Assembly: GCF_016654015.1 (NCBI RefSeq)
Contig: NZ_JAEPWM010000001.1
Coordinates: forward strand, 682,001-746,000
Source of the DNA: Ramlibacter ginsenosidimutans
GTDB taxonomy: Bacteria > Pseudomonadota > Gammaproteobacteria > Burkholderiales > Burkholderiaceae_C
Reading direction: 5' to 3'
Length of the DNA stretch: 64,000 nucleotides
Part shown: one piece after another, positions 1 to 8,544 of the stretch
Numbering within the stretch: position 1 is the first letter of the stretch
Layout of the letters: each line of letters begins with the position of its first letter
Program-made: the position numbers and the translations under genes
Notes under the pieces: model-generated
Told to the model about the DNA's origin: nothing
The model's input: only the letters and a program-made list of their open reading frames with translations
The model's database searches: none

Positions 1-49
1 CGCTGGCCACCATGGCGGGCCACTGAAGGAGGTCGAGGAGGTTGTCCAT
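1..49 (-). CDS. 5' end of a small hydrophobic protein, cut by the window edge
   Basis: An ATG on the minus strand at position 49 opens a frame starting MDNLLDLLQWPAMVAS that runs off the left edge. It begins 7 bases after the stop of the amidohydrolase, so the two are probably co-transcribed. The N-terminus resembles small membrane proteins common in Burkholderiales that begin with an LLDLLQWPAM-type stretch, but that is recollection of a pattern. Only 16 residues are visible and no strong Shine-Dalgarno sequence is seen, so function cannot be assigned. Confidence 0.4.
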   Translation of the reverse strand, partial: MDNLLDLLQWPAMVAS

Positions 50-56
50 GCGGCGC

Positions 57-1400
57 TCAGTGGACCAGGCCCATGGCGCGCGTGATCTTCTCGCCCGAAG
101 CGCACAGCCGGGCCAAGTCCGCCGACAGGTCGCCGGCCAGCAGCCGGCCCGCGCGCTTGCGCCAGCGACCGGCCACCATGACGCTGTCGATGTTGGCCAG
201 CGAGGTCTGGAACACGACGCTGCTCACCGCGTCGTGCACCGGCTGCATGTTGAGGTCGCTGGCGCGGATGACGACCAGGTCGGCCTGCTTGCCCGGCGCC
301 AGCGTGCCGATGCGATCGAGCTGCTGCAGCATGCGCGCGCCCTCCACCGTCACCCAGGACAGCGCTTCGCGCGCGGTGATCGTGGAGGTCGGCGGGATCG
401 TGCCGTGCGTCTCGCGGTAAGCGACGTTGTCCAGGCTGCGCTGCATGCCGAGCGCGACCCGCGCCTGCGTGAGCATGTCGCCCGAGAGGACGCTCTCGAG
501 GTCGACGCCGAGCGAAGGCGCACGGCCGAAGCGCCGCAGCCGGCCGGTGATCGGATGGCCGTGGCCTTGCGACATCTCGCTCTCCGCTGCCGCGGAAAAA
601 CTCATGCCGAGTTCGCAGAAGCGTTGCAGCTGCCCGTCCGAAAGCGCGTGGCCATGCACGATGTTGATGTTGGGTCCGAGCAGGCCCGCGGCCTCCAGCC
701 GCTCCCAGCCGTCCGGCGTGCGGGCCACGCCGCCGCCCTGGTGCAGCGAGGCGATCAGTCCCAGCTCGCGCGCCATCCGGAAGTCCTGCATCGCGACCTC
801 CAGCGTGGCGTAGTGCGGCCCGAGCACCGCGGCCTGGATCGACAGCAGCGACTGCCCCTGATGCGCCTTCAGCAGGCGCTCGATCTCCGCGCGCGGATGC
901 GGCACCTCCCAGAACGGAACCTGCCCCGGCTTGGGATCGGGCTTGGGCGTGCCGTGGAAGAAGGCCGCGCGAATGCCGGTGGACAGCAGGCCCTCGATCG
1001 CCGCGTCGTTGTGCGCAGGCGTGGGATTGTTGTGGCACCAGTCGGCCAGCGTGGTCGTGCCGCAATTGAGCTGGTTCAACGCGCCCATGCGCGTGGCGAT
1101 GAACAGGTCGTCCGGCTGGAAGGCCGTGGCAAGCCCCGCATGCATCTTCTGGAAGTACTCCAGCAGCGTCCAGTTCGCGGCCACGCCGCGCAGCGCCGTC
1201 TGCCAGGTGTGCATGTGCGCATTGACCAGGCCGGGGATGACGATGCAGCCGCTGGCGTCGACCACATCGGCGTCGCCGGCTTCGATGCGGGGCGCGATCG
1301 CAGCGATGCGCTCGCCCTGGACCAGCAGGTCGCCTTGCGGCAGCTCGCCTTGCTGGTCCATCGTGACGATGGTCGCGCCGCGCAGGAGGGTGTTGGGCAT
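57..1400 (-). CDS. Metal-dependent amidohydrolase (chlorohydrolase/cytosine-deaminase-like)
   Basis: This 447-residue cytosolic protein has the layout of the amidohydrolase superfamily branch that includes atrazine/melamine chlorohydrolases and SsnA. Metal-binding HMH sits at residues 62-64 after a short beta-sandwich and a GLVNAH turn. Further ligand candidates are H220, H249/H251 in IVHGHALSD and D300 in SLGVD. These enzymes remove an amino or chloro group, or open a ring, on N-heterocycles or related compounds; the substrate here is unknown. The ATG at 1400 is preferred over an in-frame start 14 codons upstream because the family begins with the MPNTLLRGATIVTMD-type strand. It is the downstream member of a leftward run with the Dabb and dioxygenase genes, which hints at feeding an aromatic or heterocyclic pathway. 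Confidence 0.85.
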   Translation of the reverse strand: MPNTLLRGATIVTMDQQGELPQGDLLVQGERIAAIAPRIEAGDADVVDASGCIVIPGLVNAHMHTWQTALRGVAANWTLLEYFQKMHAGLATAFQPDDLFIATRMGALNQLNCGTTTLADWCHNNPTPAHNDAAIEGLLSTGIRAAFFHGTPKPDPKPGQVPFWEVPHPRAEIERLLKAHQGQSLLSIQAAVLGPHYATLEVAMQDFRMARELGLIASLHQGGGVARTPDGWERLEAAGLLGPNINIVHGHALSDGQLQRFCELGMSFSAAAESEMSQGHGHPITGRLRRFGRAPSLGVDLESVLSGDMLTQARVALGMQRSLDNVAYRETHGTIPPTSTITAREALSWVTVEGARMLQQLDRIGTLAPGKQADLVVIRASDLNMQPVHDAVSSVVFQTSLANIDSVMVAGRWRKRAGRLLAGDLSADLARLCASGEKITRAMGLVH

Positions 1401-1446
1401 GGAATCTCCAGGATCGGGCCAGGCGCACTGCGCACCCGGCACCGCT

Positions 1447-1752
1447 TCATTCGCTGACGGTGTAGTCCACCTGGTGGCGATGCGTGCGCATGGCGCCGAG
1501 TTCCTGCTTCACGCGCAGGTGCTCGGGATGGGTGGCGTAGGCATCGAGCGCCGCCTGGGAACTGAAGTCGCTGACCAGCACCACGTCGCACGCATAGTCC
1601 ACGCCGCTGCTGTCCACCCCGATCTCCAGGTGCAGCAGGCCGGGAATGCGACCGCGCAGGCCGAGGAAACTCGCCTTGAGCTGCTCGATGTTGGCCAGCT
1701 TCTCGTCGCGGGTCGCCCCGCGCACGTTCCACATGACGACGTGGCGGATCAA
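1447..1752 (-). CDS. Dabb (stress-responsive A/B barrel) domain protein
   Basis: A 101-residue protein opening with IRHVVMWNVR, which is characteristic of the Dabb family, small ferredoxin-like alpha/beta barrels that dimerise. Some relatives are cyclases or stabilising partners of catabolic enzymes; others have no known role. The start codon is TTG, and its TTGA overlaps the TGA stop of the upstream dioxygenase, so translation is probably coupled. An internal ATG at residue 7 is a possible alternative but would lose the first beta-strand. Its tight coupling to a ring-cleavage dioxygenase suggests it handles a pathway intermediate; that is inference from context. Confidence 0.8.
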   Translation of the reverse strand: MIRHVVMWNVRGATRDEKLANIEQLKASFLGLRGRIPGLLHLEIGVDSSGVDYACDVVLVSDFSSQAALDAYATHPEHLRVKQELGAMRTHRHQVDYTVSE

Positions 1753-2591
1753 GCCGCGGCCTCCATCTTGCGCGGCAGCACGAAGTCGTACTCGACGAGG
1801 TAGCTGCCGTCCGGCTGCTTCACCCAGTCGGCGATCAGCGACTGGCGCACGCCGAACACGGCATCGGAGTCCAGGTACGGGTCGCCATTGCGGAACACGT
1901 GGGTGATCAGCCGCTCGTAGCCCGGCGCCGTGATCATGAAATGCAGGTGCGCCGGCCGCCAGGGATGGCGTTTGGTCGCGCGCAGCATCTCGCCGACCGG
2001 GCCGTCATCCGGGATCGGGTAGGCCTCCGCGAGGATGGAGCGGAAGTGGTACTGCCCCTTGCCGTTGGCGTGCAGCACGCCGCGCGCCTGGTGCGCATCC
2101 AGCCCCTCGCGCTGCACGTCGTACTTGCCTTCGGCGTCCGCCTGCCACACCTGGATCTCGGCGCCGGGAACCGGCTCGCCGTCCAGCCCGCGCACCGTTC
2201 CGCGCACCAGGCAGGGAACGCCAGGCGCGCCGTTGGCGACGTCCTCGCCGAGGTCGAAGCTGGGCGCGTCTTCCACGAAGAAGGGACCGAACACGGTGGC
2301 TTCGGTGCAGCCGGCGGGCTTGTCGTTGTTCATCGCCACGGTGAGCATCGACAGGCCCAGCGTATCGGACAGCAGGATGAACTCCTGGCGCTGGTCGTCC
2401 GTGATGTGGCCCACTCGCGTGAGGAAATCGATGCCGCGGAACCATTCCGCCTCGGTGAGCTTCACCTCGCGCGCGAAGGCGTGCAGGTGCTGCACCAGGC
2501 TGGTCATGATCTCCTTCAGGCGCGGGTCCGGCGTGTCGGCGAATCGCGCGATGACGGCCTGGGTGATGTTGTCCTGGGTGAGGTTGCGCAT
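1749..2591 (-). CDS. Intradiol ring-cleavage dioxygenase, hydroxyquinol 1,2-dioxygenase type
   Basis: This 280-residue cytosolic Fe(III) dioxygenase has an N-terminal helical dimerisation domain (about residues 5-90) and a catalytic beta-sandwich. The four iron ligands of the family are recognisable as Y157 (GKYD), Y191 (YPIPDDGP), H215 and H217 (RPAHLHF), and the 24-residue Tyr-His spacing matches catechol 1,2-dioxygenases. The enzyme cleaves an aromatic 1,2-diol between its hydroxyls. Hydroxyquinol is the favoured substrate because a maleylacetate reductase is encoded nearby and the product of hydroxyquinol cleavage is maleylacetate. Catechol or a chlorocatechol cannot be excluded. The ATG at 2591 is used; the upstream extension of the frame runs into the regulator on the other strand. 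It faces the LysR gene across about 100 bases, the usual arrangement for LysR control. Confidence 0.85.
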   Translation of the reverse strand: MRNLTQDNITQAVIARFADTPDPRLKEIMTSLVQHLHAFAREVKLTEAEWFRGIDFLTRVGHITDDQRQEFILLSDTLGLSMLTVAMNNDKPAGCTEATVFGPFFVEDAPSFDLGEDVANGAPGVPCLVRGTVRGLDGEPVPGAEIQVWQADAEGKYDVQREGLDAHQARGVLHANGKGQYHFRSILAEAYPIPDDGPVGEMLRATKRHPWRPAHLHFMITAPGYERLITHVFRNGDPYLDSDAVFGVRQSLIADWVKQPDGSYLVEYDFVLPRKMEAAA

Positions 2592-2627
2592 GGGAGTCTC
2601 CTGGCGCGACTCTAGGGCCCGGCCATA

Positions 2628-2653
2628 ATTTGCGAAAGCGCCGCGCGGCAAAT
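2628..2653. promoter_or_regulatory. Inverted repeat between the dioxygenase and LysR genes, candidate LysR operator
   Basis: In the 100-base divergent intergenic region, ATTTGC (2628-2633) is mirrored by GCAAAT (2648-2653), separated by 14 bases. LysR-type regulators bind dyads containing T-N11-A between divergent promoters, so this is the natural operator candidate. The regulator's AGGAGG ribosome binding site lies just downstream at 2679-2684, seven bases before its TTG start. Confidence 0.45.
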
Positions 2654-2691
2654 GAGTTTTCCGCGGCGCGCAAGAAACAGGAGGCGACGCC

Positions 2692-3618
2692 TTGGACCGC
2701 TGGACGGAGATGGCCTTGTTCGTGCAGGTGGCCGAGACCGGCAGCCTCAGCCGCGCGGCCGAGGAGCTGGGCCTGTCCAACGCGGCGGCCAGCCGGCACC
2801 TGTCCGCGCTGGAGGAGCGCCTGGGAGCCCGCCTGGTGGAGCGCAACACGCGGCGCCTGTACCTCACCGAGCCGGGGCAGGAGTTCCTGCGACGCAGCAA
2901 GTCCATCCTCGCCGAGCTGCAGGAAGCGGAGTCCGCCGTCAATGCGTCCACGGTGAATCCGACGGGAACGCTGCGCGTCACCGCCTCGCTGTCGTTTTCC
3001 ATGCAGCACATCGCGCCGCTGCTGCCGGAGTACACCCGCCGCTATCCCAACGTGACCGTGCAGGTGGAGGCTGCCAACCGCTACCTCGACCTGATCGACA
3101 ACAACATCGACGTGGCGATCCGCACGCGCGAGTTCGAGCCCGATTCCAACATCACGATCCGGCGCCTCGCCGAAACGCGCCGCATCCTGGCCGCGTCGCC
3201 CGGCTACCTCTCGCGCGCCGGAACGCCGCGCGACCTGAAGGAGCTCGCGAAGCACGCGCTGCTGGTCTACACGTACGCCAACAATCCGCACGAGCTGCGC
3301 TTCACGCGCGACGGCGAGACCAGCACCGTCTCGATCAAGGGCGTGCTGGAGTCCAACGATGGCCAGGTGCTGCGCGCCGCTGCGCTGGAAGGCCTGGGCA
3401 TCCTCGTGCAGCCCACCTACATCCTCTACGACGACATCGTGGCCGGCCGGCTGGTGCCGGTGCTGGATGCGTGGGACCTGCCGCGCCTGACCGTCAACCT
3501 CGCCTACCCCAGCCGCAAGCACCTCACCGCCAAGGTGCGGACCTTCATCGATTTCATGGCCGAACACTTCGACCGCATGGAGTACGAACGCAAGTGGACG
3601 ACACGCTTCGGGTTCTGA
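2692..3618 (+). CDS. LysR-family transcriptional regulator
   Basis: A 308-residue regulator with the classic LysR layout: an N-terminal winged helix-turn-helix (about residues 1-60, with FVQVAETGSLSRAAEELGLS and the recognition segment NAAASRHLSALEERLGARLVE split around it), then a periplasmic-binding-protein-like effector domain. The TTG at 2692 is chosen over the ATG at 2710 because a perfect AGGAGG lies at the right distance and the extra residues belong to the first helix. It is divergent from the ring-cleavage dioxygenase and overlaps the downstream hydroxylase, so it probably controls both in response to an aromatic inducer. Confidence 0.9.
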   Translation: MDRWTEMALFVQVAETGSLSRAAEELGLSNAAASRHLSALEERLGARLVERNTRRLYLTEPGQEFLRRSKSILAELQEAESAVNASTVNPTGTLRVTASLSFSMQHIAPLLPEYTRRYPNVTVQVEAANRYLDLIDNNIDVAIRTREFEPDSNITIRRLAETRRILAASPGYLSRAGTPRDLKELAKHALLVYTYANNPHELRFTRDGETSTVSIKGVLESNDGQVLRAAALEGLGILVQPTYILYDDIVAGRLVPVLDAWDLPRLTVNLAYPSRKHLTAKVRTFIDFMAEHFDRMEYERKWTTRFGF

Positions 3619-5270
3619 ACACGGACGTCCTGGTCGCCGGCGGCGGCCCGTGCGGCCTGATGCTCGCCAACGAGCTGGGGCGGCGCGGCATCCGCACGCT
3701 GCTGGTCGATGCGAAGCCCTCCACGGCCTTCAACCCGCAGGCCAATGCGACGCAGGCGCGCACGATGGAGCACTTCCGGCGCCTGGGCTTCGCCGACGAA
3801 GTGCGTGCGCTCGGGCTGCCGCCGGACCATCCCACCGACATCGCCTACTTCACCCGCTACACGGGCCATGAACTCGCGCGGCTGTCTCTGCCGACGGCGG
3901 CGCAGGCCGTGCGCGACGTGAAGAAGCTGGGCGGCTCCTGGAGCGCGGCCGAACTGCCGCACCGCGTCTCGCAGAAGTTCGTGGAGCAGGTGCTGCGCCG
4001 CCATGCCGAGACGCATGCCACGAACGACATCCGCTACGGCTGCGAACTGCTGGACTTCGAAGACGCTGGCGGGCACGTCGAGGCGCGCATCCGTGCCATC
4101 GACGGCGGCGCGCCGCAGCGCGTCAGGGCGCGCTTCCTGGTCGGCGCGGACGGGCCGCGCAGCCTCGTGCGCAGCCGCCTGGGGCTCGCGTGGAGCGGCG
4201 CGACCGGGGTGCGGCGCGACTTCATGGGCGGCCTCATGTTTGCCGTGTACCTGCGCGCACCGGCCTTCTACGACGTGCTGCCGCATGCGCGCGCCTGGAT
4301 GTACGTCTCGGTGAACGCGCAGCGCCGCGCCTTCATGGCGTCGGTGGACGGCCGCTCGGAGTTCGCCTTCCACGCCGCCCTGCACGAGGGCGAGAACGCG
4401 CAAGCGTGGACCGAGGCCGATGCGCGCCGGGTGTTCGCGCAGGCGCTCGGCCGCGAGATCCCGATCGAGATCCTGTCCTGTGGCACGTGGACGGCCGGGC
4501 ACTCGCTCGTCGCCGGCGCGTTCCAGCGCGGCCGCGTGTTCCTCGCCGGCGACGCAGCGCACCTGTTCACGCCCACCGGCGGCCTCGGCTACAACACGGC
4601 TGTCGAGGATGCGGTGAACCTGGCGTGGAAGCTTGGGCAGGTCCTGCGCGGCACCAGCCCGATGAGCCTCCTCGACAGCTACGAGCTGGAACGCAAGCCC
4701 CTGGCCTTGCGCAACACCGCTTATGCGCGGCGCTTCGCGGATTCGGTGGGCTTGTACCCGGCGCTGCCGGTGCTGGAAGAGGAGAGCCCGGACGGCATCG
4801 CGGCGCGCGCCGCCGCGTCGGCGCACCTGCAGCAGCATGTGCGGCTGGAGTTCAACATTCCCGGCGTGACCTTCGGCGGCCGCTATGACGGCTCGCCCCT
4901 GGTCGTTGACGATGGCACGCGGCCGCCGCCCGACACGCCGAACGACTACGTGCCCACGGCGTGCCCGGGCGGGCGGCCGCCCCATGCCTGGCTGGAGGAT
5001 GGCCGCTCGCTGTTCGACAGCTTCCACGACGAATGGACCCTGCTCGCGCTGGGTCCCGCCGCCGTGGATGCGCAGCCCTTCACGGATGCAGCAAGGGCGC
5101 TGGGGCTGGACCTGCGCGTCGTGCGGCATCCGTCGGCCTCATTGCGCGCGCTCTACGAAGCGCCGCTCGCGCTGGTCCGTCCCGACCAGGTCGTTGCCTG
5201 GCGCGGTGACGATGCGGCCGCGGCCGGCGACGTGCTGCGCCAGGCGAGCGGCCACGCAGTCTTGCGTTGA
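3594..5270 (+). CDS. FAD-dependent aromatic hydroxylase (PheA/TfdB-like flavoprotein monooxygenase)
   Basis: A group A flavin monooxygenase of about 558 residues. The N-terminal Rossmann motif GGGPCG is at residues 16-21, a VGADGPRSLVR segment (the DG motif contacting FAD and NADPH) lies mid-protein, and GDAAHLFTPTGG, which binds the FAD pyrophosphate/ribityl, follows. The C-terminus has the thioredoxin-like extension of phenol/dichlorophenol hydroxylases. No ATG is available in frame at the 5' end; GTG at 3594 is taken, giving a 25-base overlap with the LysR gene and a GGAG 11 bases upstream. Beside a hydroxyquinol-type dioxygenase, a likely reaction is ortho-hydroxylation of a resorcinol-like or hydroxybenzoate-derived diphenol to hydroxyquinol; the exact substrate cannot be read from sequence. 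Confidence 0.85.
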   Translation: MDDTLRVLNTDVLVAGGGPCGLMLANELGRRGIRTLLVDAKPSTAFNPQANATQARTMEHFRRLGFADEVRALGLPPDHPTDIAYFTRYTGHELARLSLPTAAQAVRDVKKLGGSWSAAELPHRVSQKFVEQVLRRHAETHATNDIRYGCELLDFEDAGGHVEARIRAIDGGAPQRVRARFLVGADGPRSLVRSRLGLAWSGATGVRRDFMGGLMFAVYLRAPAFYDVLPHARAWMYVSVNAQRRAFMASVDGRSEFAFHAALHEGENAQAWTEADARRVFAQALGREIPIEILSCGTWTAGHSLVAGAFQRGRVFLAGDAAHLFTPTGGLGYNTAVEDAVNLAWKLGQVLRGTSPMSLLDSYELERKPLALRNTAYARRFADSVGLYPALPVLEEESPDGIAARAAASAHLQQHVRLEFNIPGVTFGGRYDGSPLVVDDGTRPPPDTPNDYVPTACPGGRPPHAWLEDGRSLFDSFHDEWTLLALGPAAVDAQPFTDAARALGLDLRVVRHPSASLRALYEAPLALVRPDQVVAWRGDDAAAAGDVLRQASGHAVLR

Positions 5271-5293
5271 GCCGCGCCGCCGGCGAGGTCGGC

Positions 5294-7675
5294 TCAACCG
5301 TGGTGCAGCAGACGGGCGAGCGCGAGGAAGGCCGGCAAGGTGATCGGGTCGTTGGCCGCGCTGGCCGCGACGGGGTGCGACGCGAAGCGCGCGACGACCA
5401 GGTCCGCCTTCGGAGCGACATAGAGGCGTTGCCCGTGGATGCCGCGCGCCTCGAAGGCATCGAGCGCGTTGTGCGACACCCACCACATGCTGCGATACGA
5501 GTAGCCCGCCAGCAGCGTGTAGCCGGCCTGCGCGAACTTCGCGGGATCGCTGCCGCGCCGGATGTCGGCGACGACGGCTTCCGGCAGGAGCTGGCGGCGC
5601 TGCCACGCGCCGCCACGCAGCATCAATTCACCGAAGCGCGCGAGGTCGCGCAGGCTGGCGCTCAGGCCTCCGCCTCCCATGGGCACGCAGATCGGGTCCA
5701 CCGAGAGATAGCCGTCCTCCTCGCACCCGAGCGGCGACCAAAGCCGCTCGCTGAGCATCTGCGCCAGGGACACACCGGTCACCCGCTTCATGATCCACGC
5801 CATCAGCTCGGTGTTCACGGTCTTGTACGCGAACGCTTCGCCATGCCGGCCTTCGGGCTGCAGTGTCTGCAGGTACTCGTAGAAATTCCCCGCCCCGCTG
5901 TAGCCCGCGGGCCGCGGCCGCACGCCGCCGGCGCGCGCATAGTCCCAGATCTGCGCCTGGGGATCCGCATAGAGCTCGGAATACGCGACGCCGATCTGCA
6001 TGTCGAGCAACTGGCGCAAGGTCGCGTCCTCGTAGGCCGTGCCCTTCATCTCCGGCAGCCAGTGCGGCACGCGCTGGCTCTCGTCGAGCACGCCTTCGTG
6101 CACGAGCGTCGCGCACAGCGTGGCCGCGTACGACTTGGTGATGGAGAAGCAGGCGTGCGGCAGGTGCGGCTGCAGCGCGCCGAAATAGCGTTCGTACACG
6201 CGCCGGCCCCGGTGCAGCACCACGATGCCGTCCGTGTACGTGTCGTGCAGCGACTCGTCCCAGCGCCGCTCGCGCCCCTGCAGGTCGGTGAACGCCAGGC
6301 CGTCGATGGCGGCGTCGTGCGCGCCCGTCGGCGTGCCCAGGTCGCTGGCGGGACCCGGTCCCCGCCACACGTTCACCGTCGGAACCAGCTCGCGCATGTG
6401 CGATAGGCTCCAGCGCATCTGCGGAAACGCGAGGAAGCTTTCGTCGGCGAAGCGCACCTGGCGTTCGCTCGGCGGCGGCGCTCCTTCCATCCAGCCGTGG
6501 CGCCGGGGGTCGGAGGAGCGGCCGTCGGGATAGTCGATGCCGTCGAAGCGGAGGGTGCCGGAGTCCATGGCCGCAGCGTACGGGCGCGCTGTCCGCGCCG
6601 ACACAGGGAAACCCCATTCCGCCGGCCGCCGCCCCTCGTACGCGTCCTGCAGCAGCTGGCGGATCGCGGCACGCTCCAGCGGCCGCGGGTTCGGGTACTG
6701 GTTCTGCAGCGCGATGTCGCAGGCGCGGTCCAGGTCGGCGGCGTGCATGCCGATATCGCGCAAGGCGACGGGCGCGCCGTTGTCCCGCGCCAGGTCGTAC
6801 ACGGCCTGCGGCGCGCTGCGCGCGTCCAGCGCCCGGGCGATGCGGCGCATCGCATCGGTCGCGGCCTGCGCGTTGTAGGCCAGCGCATGCGGCAGCACGA
6901 TCGTGTGCGTCTCGGCATGCGGCAGGTTGAAGCTGCCCCCGAGCGTGTGGCACAGCTTGTGGTGCAGGGCCATGCCCACGTTGCCCAGCACGGTGCCGCA
7001 CAGCCACGCGCCATAGAGTGCGTCGCTGCGCGCTTGCAGGTCCCTGGCGTTCGCGCGGATGCCAGGCAGCGCGCGCCCGAGGGCGCGGATGCCCTCTTCG
7101 GCCATCAGGTCCATCACCGGGTTGCCATCGACCGCGTAGAGGCCTTCGGCCGCGTGCGCGATGGCATTGATGCCGCTGGTGACGCTCAGGCCGACGGGCA
7201 GCGTGAGCGTCAGCTCGGGGTCGTAGATCACGGCGCGCGGCAGCACGCGCGCGTCGCGGCCGGTCTTCTTGAGGCCGGCCTCGGTGATGCCGTAGATCGG
7301 GGTCATCTCGCTGCCGGCGTAGGTGGTCGGAATGGCGAGGATGGGCAGGCCCGAGTCCAGTGCGATCGCCTTGCCGAGCCCGGTGGTGGAGCCGCCGCCC
7401 ACCGCGACCGCGCAATCCGCGCCGAGTCGCCGCGCGACTTCGCGCGCCTCGCGTGCGGTCTCGATCGGCACATGCATGACCGCGCGATCGAAGATGCCCG
7501 CGGCCTTGTCGCCCAGCAGGCCTGCGACGTGTTCCGCGCTGGCGCGCTGCTCCGGCGTCGAGAGCACGAGGGCACGCTTCGCGCCGAGCGCGTCGATTTC
7601 CGCGCCGAGCCGGTCGAGCGCGCCGGGACCGAACACCACGCGCGCCGGCTGTCCGTTGTAGACGAAGCTTCGCAT
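5294..7675 (-). CDS. Maleylacetate reductase fused in frame to a NylB-like serine hydrolase
   Basis: One uninterrupted 793-residue frame carries two enzymes. Residues 1-352 are an iron-dependent alcohol dehydrogenase-fold maleylacetate reductase: GGGS nucleotide-binding turn at 93-96, the HHKLCHTLGG segment near 238-247 and LPHAETH near 251-257. It would reduce maleylacetate to 3-oxoadipate with NAD(P)H. Known maleylacetate reductases stop near residue 352; here a 17-residue linker continues in frame into a class C beta-lactamase-like hydrolase (about 370-793) resembling 6-aminohexanoate-dimer hydrolase, with S511-x-x-K514 and candidate catalytic tyrosines Y565 and Y617. A Met at residue 370 (position 6568) could restart translation, but no Shine-Dalgarno is seen before it. 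Whether one bifunctional chain or two proteins are made is open. The upstream gene ends one base before this ATG. Confidence 0.8.
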   Translation of the reverse strand: MRSFVYNGQPARVVFGPGALDRLGAEIDALGAKRALVLSTPEQRASAEHVAGLLGDKAAGIFDRAVMHVPIETAREAREVARRLGADCAVAVGGGSTTGLGKAIALDSGLPILAIPTTYAGSEMTPIYGITEAGLKKTGRDARVLPRAVIYDPELTLTLPVGLSVTSGINAIAHAAEGLYAVDGNPVMDLMAEEGIRALGRALPGIRANARDLQARSDALYGAWLCGTVLGNVGMALHHKLCHTLGGSFNLPHAETHTIVLPHALAYNAQAATDAMRRIARALDARSAPQAVYDLARDNGAPVALRDIGMHAADLDRACDIALQNQYPNPRPLERAAIRQLLQDAYEGRRPAEWGFPVSARTARPYAAAMDSGTLRFDGIDYPDGRSSDPRRHGWMEGAPPPSERQVRFADESFLAFPQMRWSLSHMRELVPTVNVWRGPGPASDLGTPTGAHDAAIDGLAFTDLQGRERRWDESLHDTYTDGIVVLHRGRRVYERYFGALQPHLPHACFSITKSYAATLCATLVHEGVLDESQRVPHWLPEMKGTAYEDATLRQLLDMQIGVAYSELYADPQAQIWDYARAGGVRPRPAGYSGAGNFYEYLQTLQPEGRHGEAFAYKTVNTELMAWIMKRVTGVSLAQMLSERLWSPLGCEEDGYLSVDPICVPMGGGGLSASLRDLARFGELMLRGGAWQRRQLLPEAVVADIRRGSDPAKFAQAGYTLLAGYSYRSMWWVSHNALDAFEARGIHGQRLYVAPKADLVVARFASHPVAASAANDPITLPAFLALARLLHHG

Positions 7676-7676
7676 C

Positions 7677-8543
7677 TCAGCTCTCCAGTCCTGCCGCCCG
7701 AGCTGCGGCCTTGATGATCGCCGCGTAGTCCTCGCCGCCCCAGCCCTGCGCGACGGCCGCTTGCAAGGCCTGCTGGGTCGCCGCCGTCTGCGGCAGCGGC
7801 ACATGCGAGTCGGCAGCGGCTTGCAGGATGAGGCCCACGTCCTTGAGCATCTGCTCCACCGTGAAGGTCGGCGTGAAGTCGTGCTGCGCGAGCTGCACAG
7901 ACTTCGCCTTCAGGATAGGCGAGCCGACCGCGCTGGCGCCCAGCACGCGGAACATGTCCTGCCAGGCCAGGCCGCCCTTGCGCCCCAGTGCCAGGGCTTC
8001 GGCGAGCATCGCGCTGGTCTGCACGATCATCAGGTTCACGACCAGCTTCATGAGGCGCGCCTGCTCGCCTTCCCCCAGCCAGAACTGCTGCGGGCCCAGC
8101 AGGCGCAGCAGCGGCAGCAGTTCCTCGTAGGTGGCGAGCGGCCCCGAGGCCATGAGGGTGAGCTGTGCCGCTTCGGCCATGTGGTTGTTGCCCGAGACGG
8201 TCGCGCGCAGGTAGCGCACACCCGCCGCCGTACAGAGCTGCGCCGCCTGCGCCGAGGCGTGCAGCGACACCGTGCTGGTGTCGACCCACGCCGCGCCGCG
8301 CTGGGCCACGTCCGCGACCTGCGCCGCAACGGCAAGCAAGGCATCGTCGTGCGGCAGCGAGGAGAGGATCACCTGGGCCGCCGCGAGCCCCGCGTCGGCG
8401 TCCACCACTTCGAGTTGCGCCGCGCGCGCGAGCTGCAGGCGGGCGGGGTCCGGATCCGACACGCTCAGTGCATGGCCGCCCGCGCGCAGGTGGCGGGCCA
8501 TCGGCAGGCCCATCTTGCCGGCGCCGGCGACGTGCACGCGCAT
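7677..8543 (-). CDS. NAD(P)-dependent dehydrogenase of the 3-hydroxyisobutyrate dehydrogenase family
   Basis: A 288-residue beta-hydroxyacid dehydrogenase. The N-terminus HVAGAGKMGLPMARHL is the GxGxxG Rossmann turn; VSGNN near residue 122 replaces the usual substrate-binding SGG, and the C-terminal all-alpha domain contains KLVVN, whose lysine is the expected catalytic residue. It would oxidise or reduce a 3-hydroxy acid. Its stop is one base before the maleylacetate reductase ATG and it starts one base after the Bug receptor gene stops, so all are one transcript. A second, only distantly similar member lies at 9552-10475. Substrate unknown. Confidence 0.85.
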   Translation of the reverse strand: MRVHVAGAGKMGLPMARHLRAGGHALSVSDPDPARLQLARAAQLEVVDADAGLAAAQVILSSLPHDDALLAVAAQVADVAQRGAAWVDTSTVSLHASAQAAQLCTAAGVRYLRATVSGNNHMAEAAQLTLMASGPLATYEELLPLLRLLGPQQFWLGEGEQARLMKLVVNLMIVQTSAMLAEALALGRKGGLAWQDMFRVLGASAVGSPILKAKSVQLAQHDFTPTFTVEQMLKDVGLILQAAADSHVPLPQTAATQQALQAAVAQGWGGEDYAAIIKAAARAAGLES

Positions 8544-8544
8544 G

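Noticed and set aside
42..1457. Long plus-strand frame of 471 codons opposite the amidohydrolase
   Set aside because: It mirrors the real gene on the minus strand, is rich in Arg, His and Gln as shadow frames of high-GC genes are, and shows no motif.
2005..3567. Minus-strand 520-codon frame across the LysR gene and the dioxygenase
   Set aside because: It runs antisense to one gene and out of frame in another. Composition is unnatural and no domain is visible.
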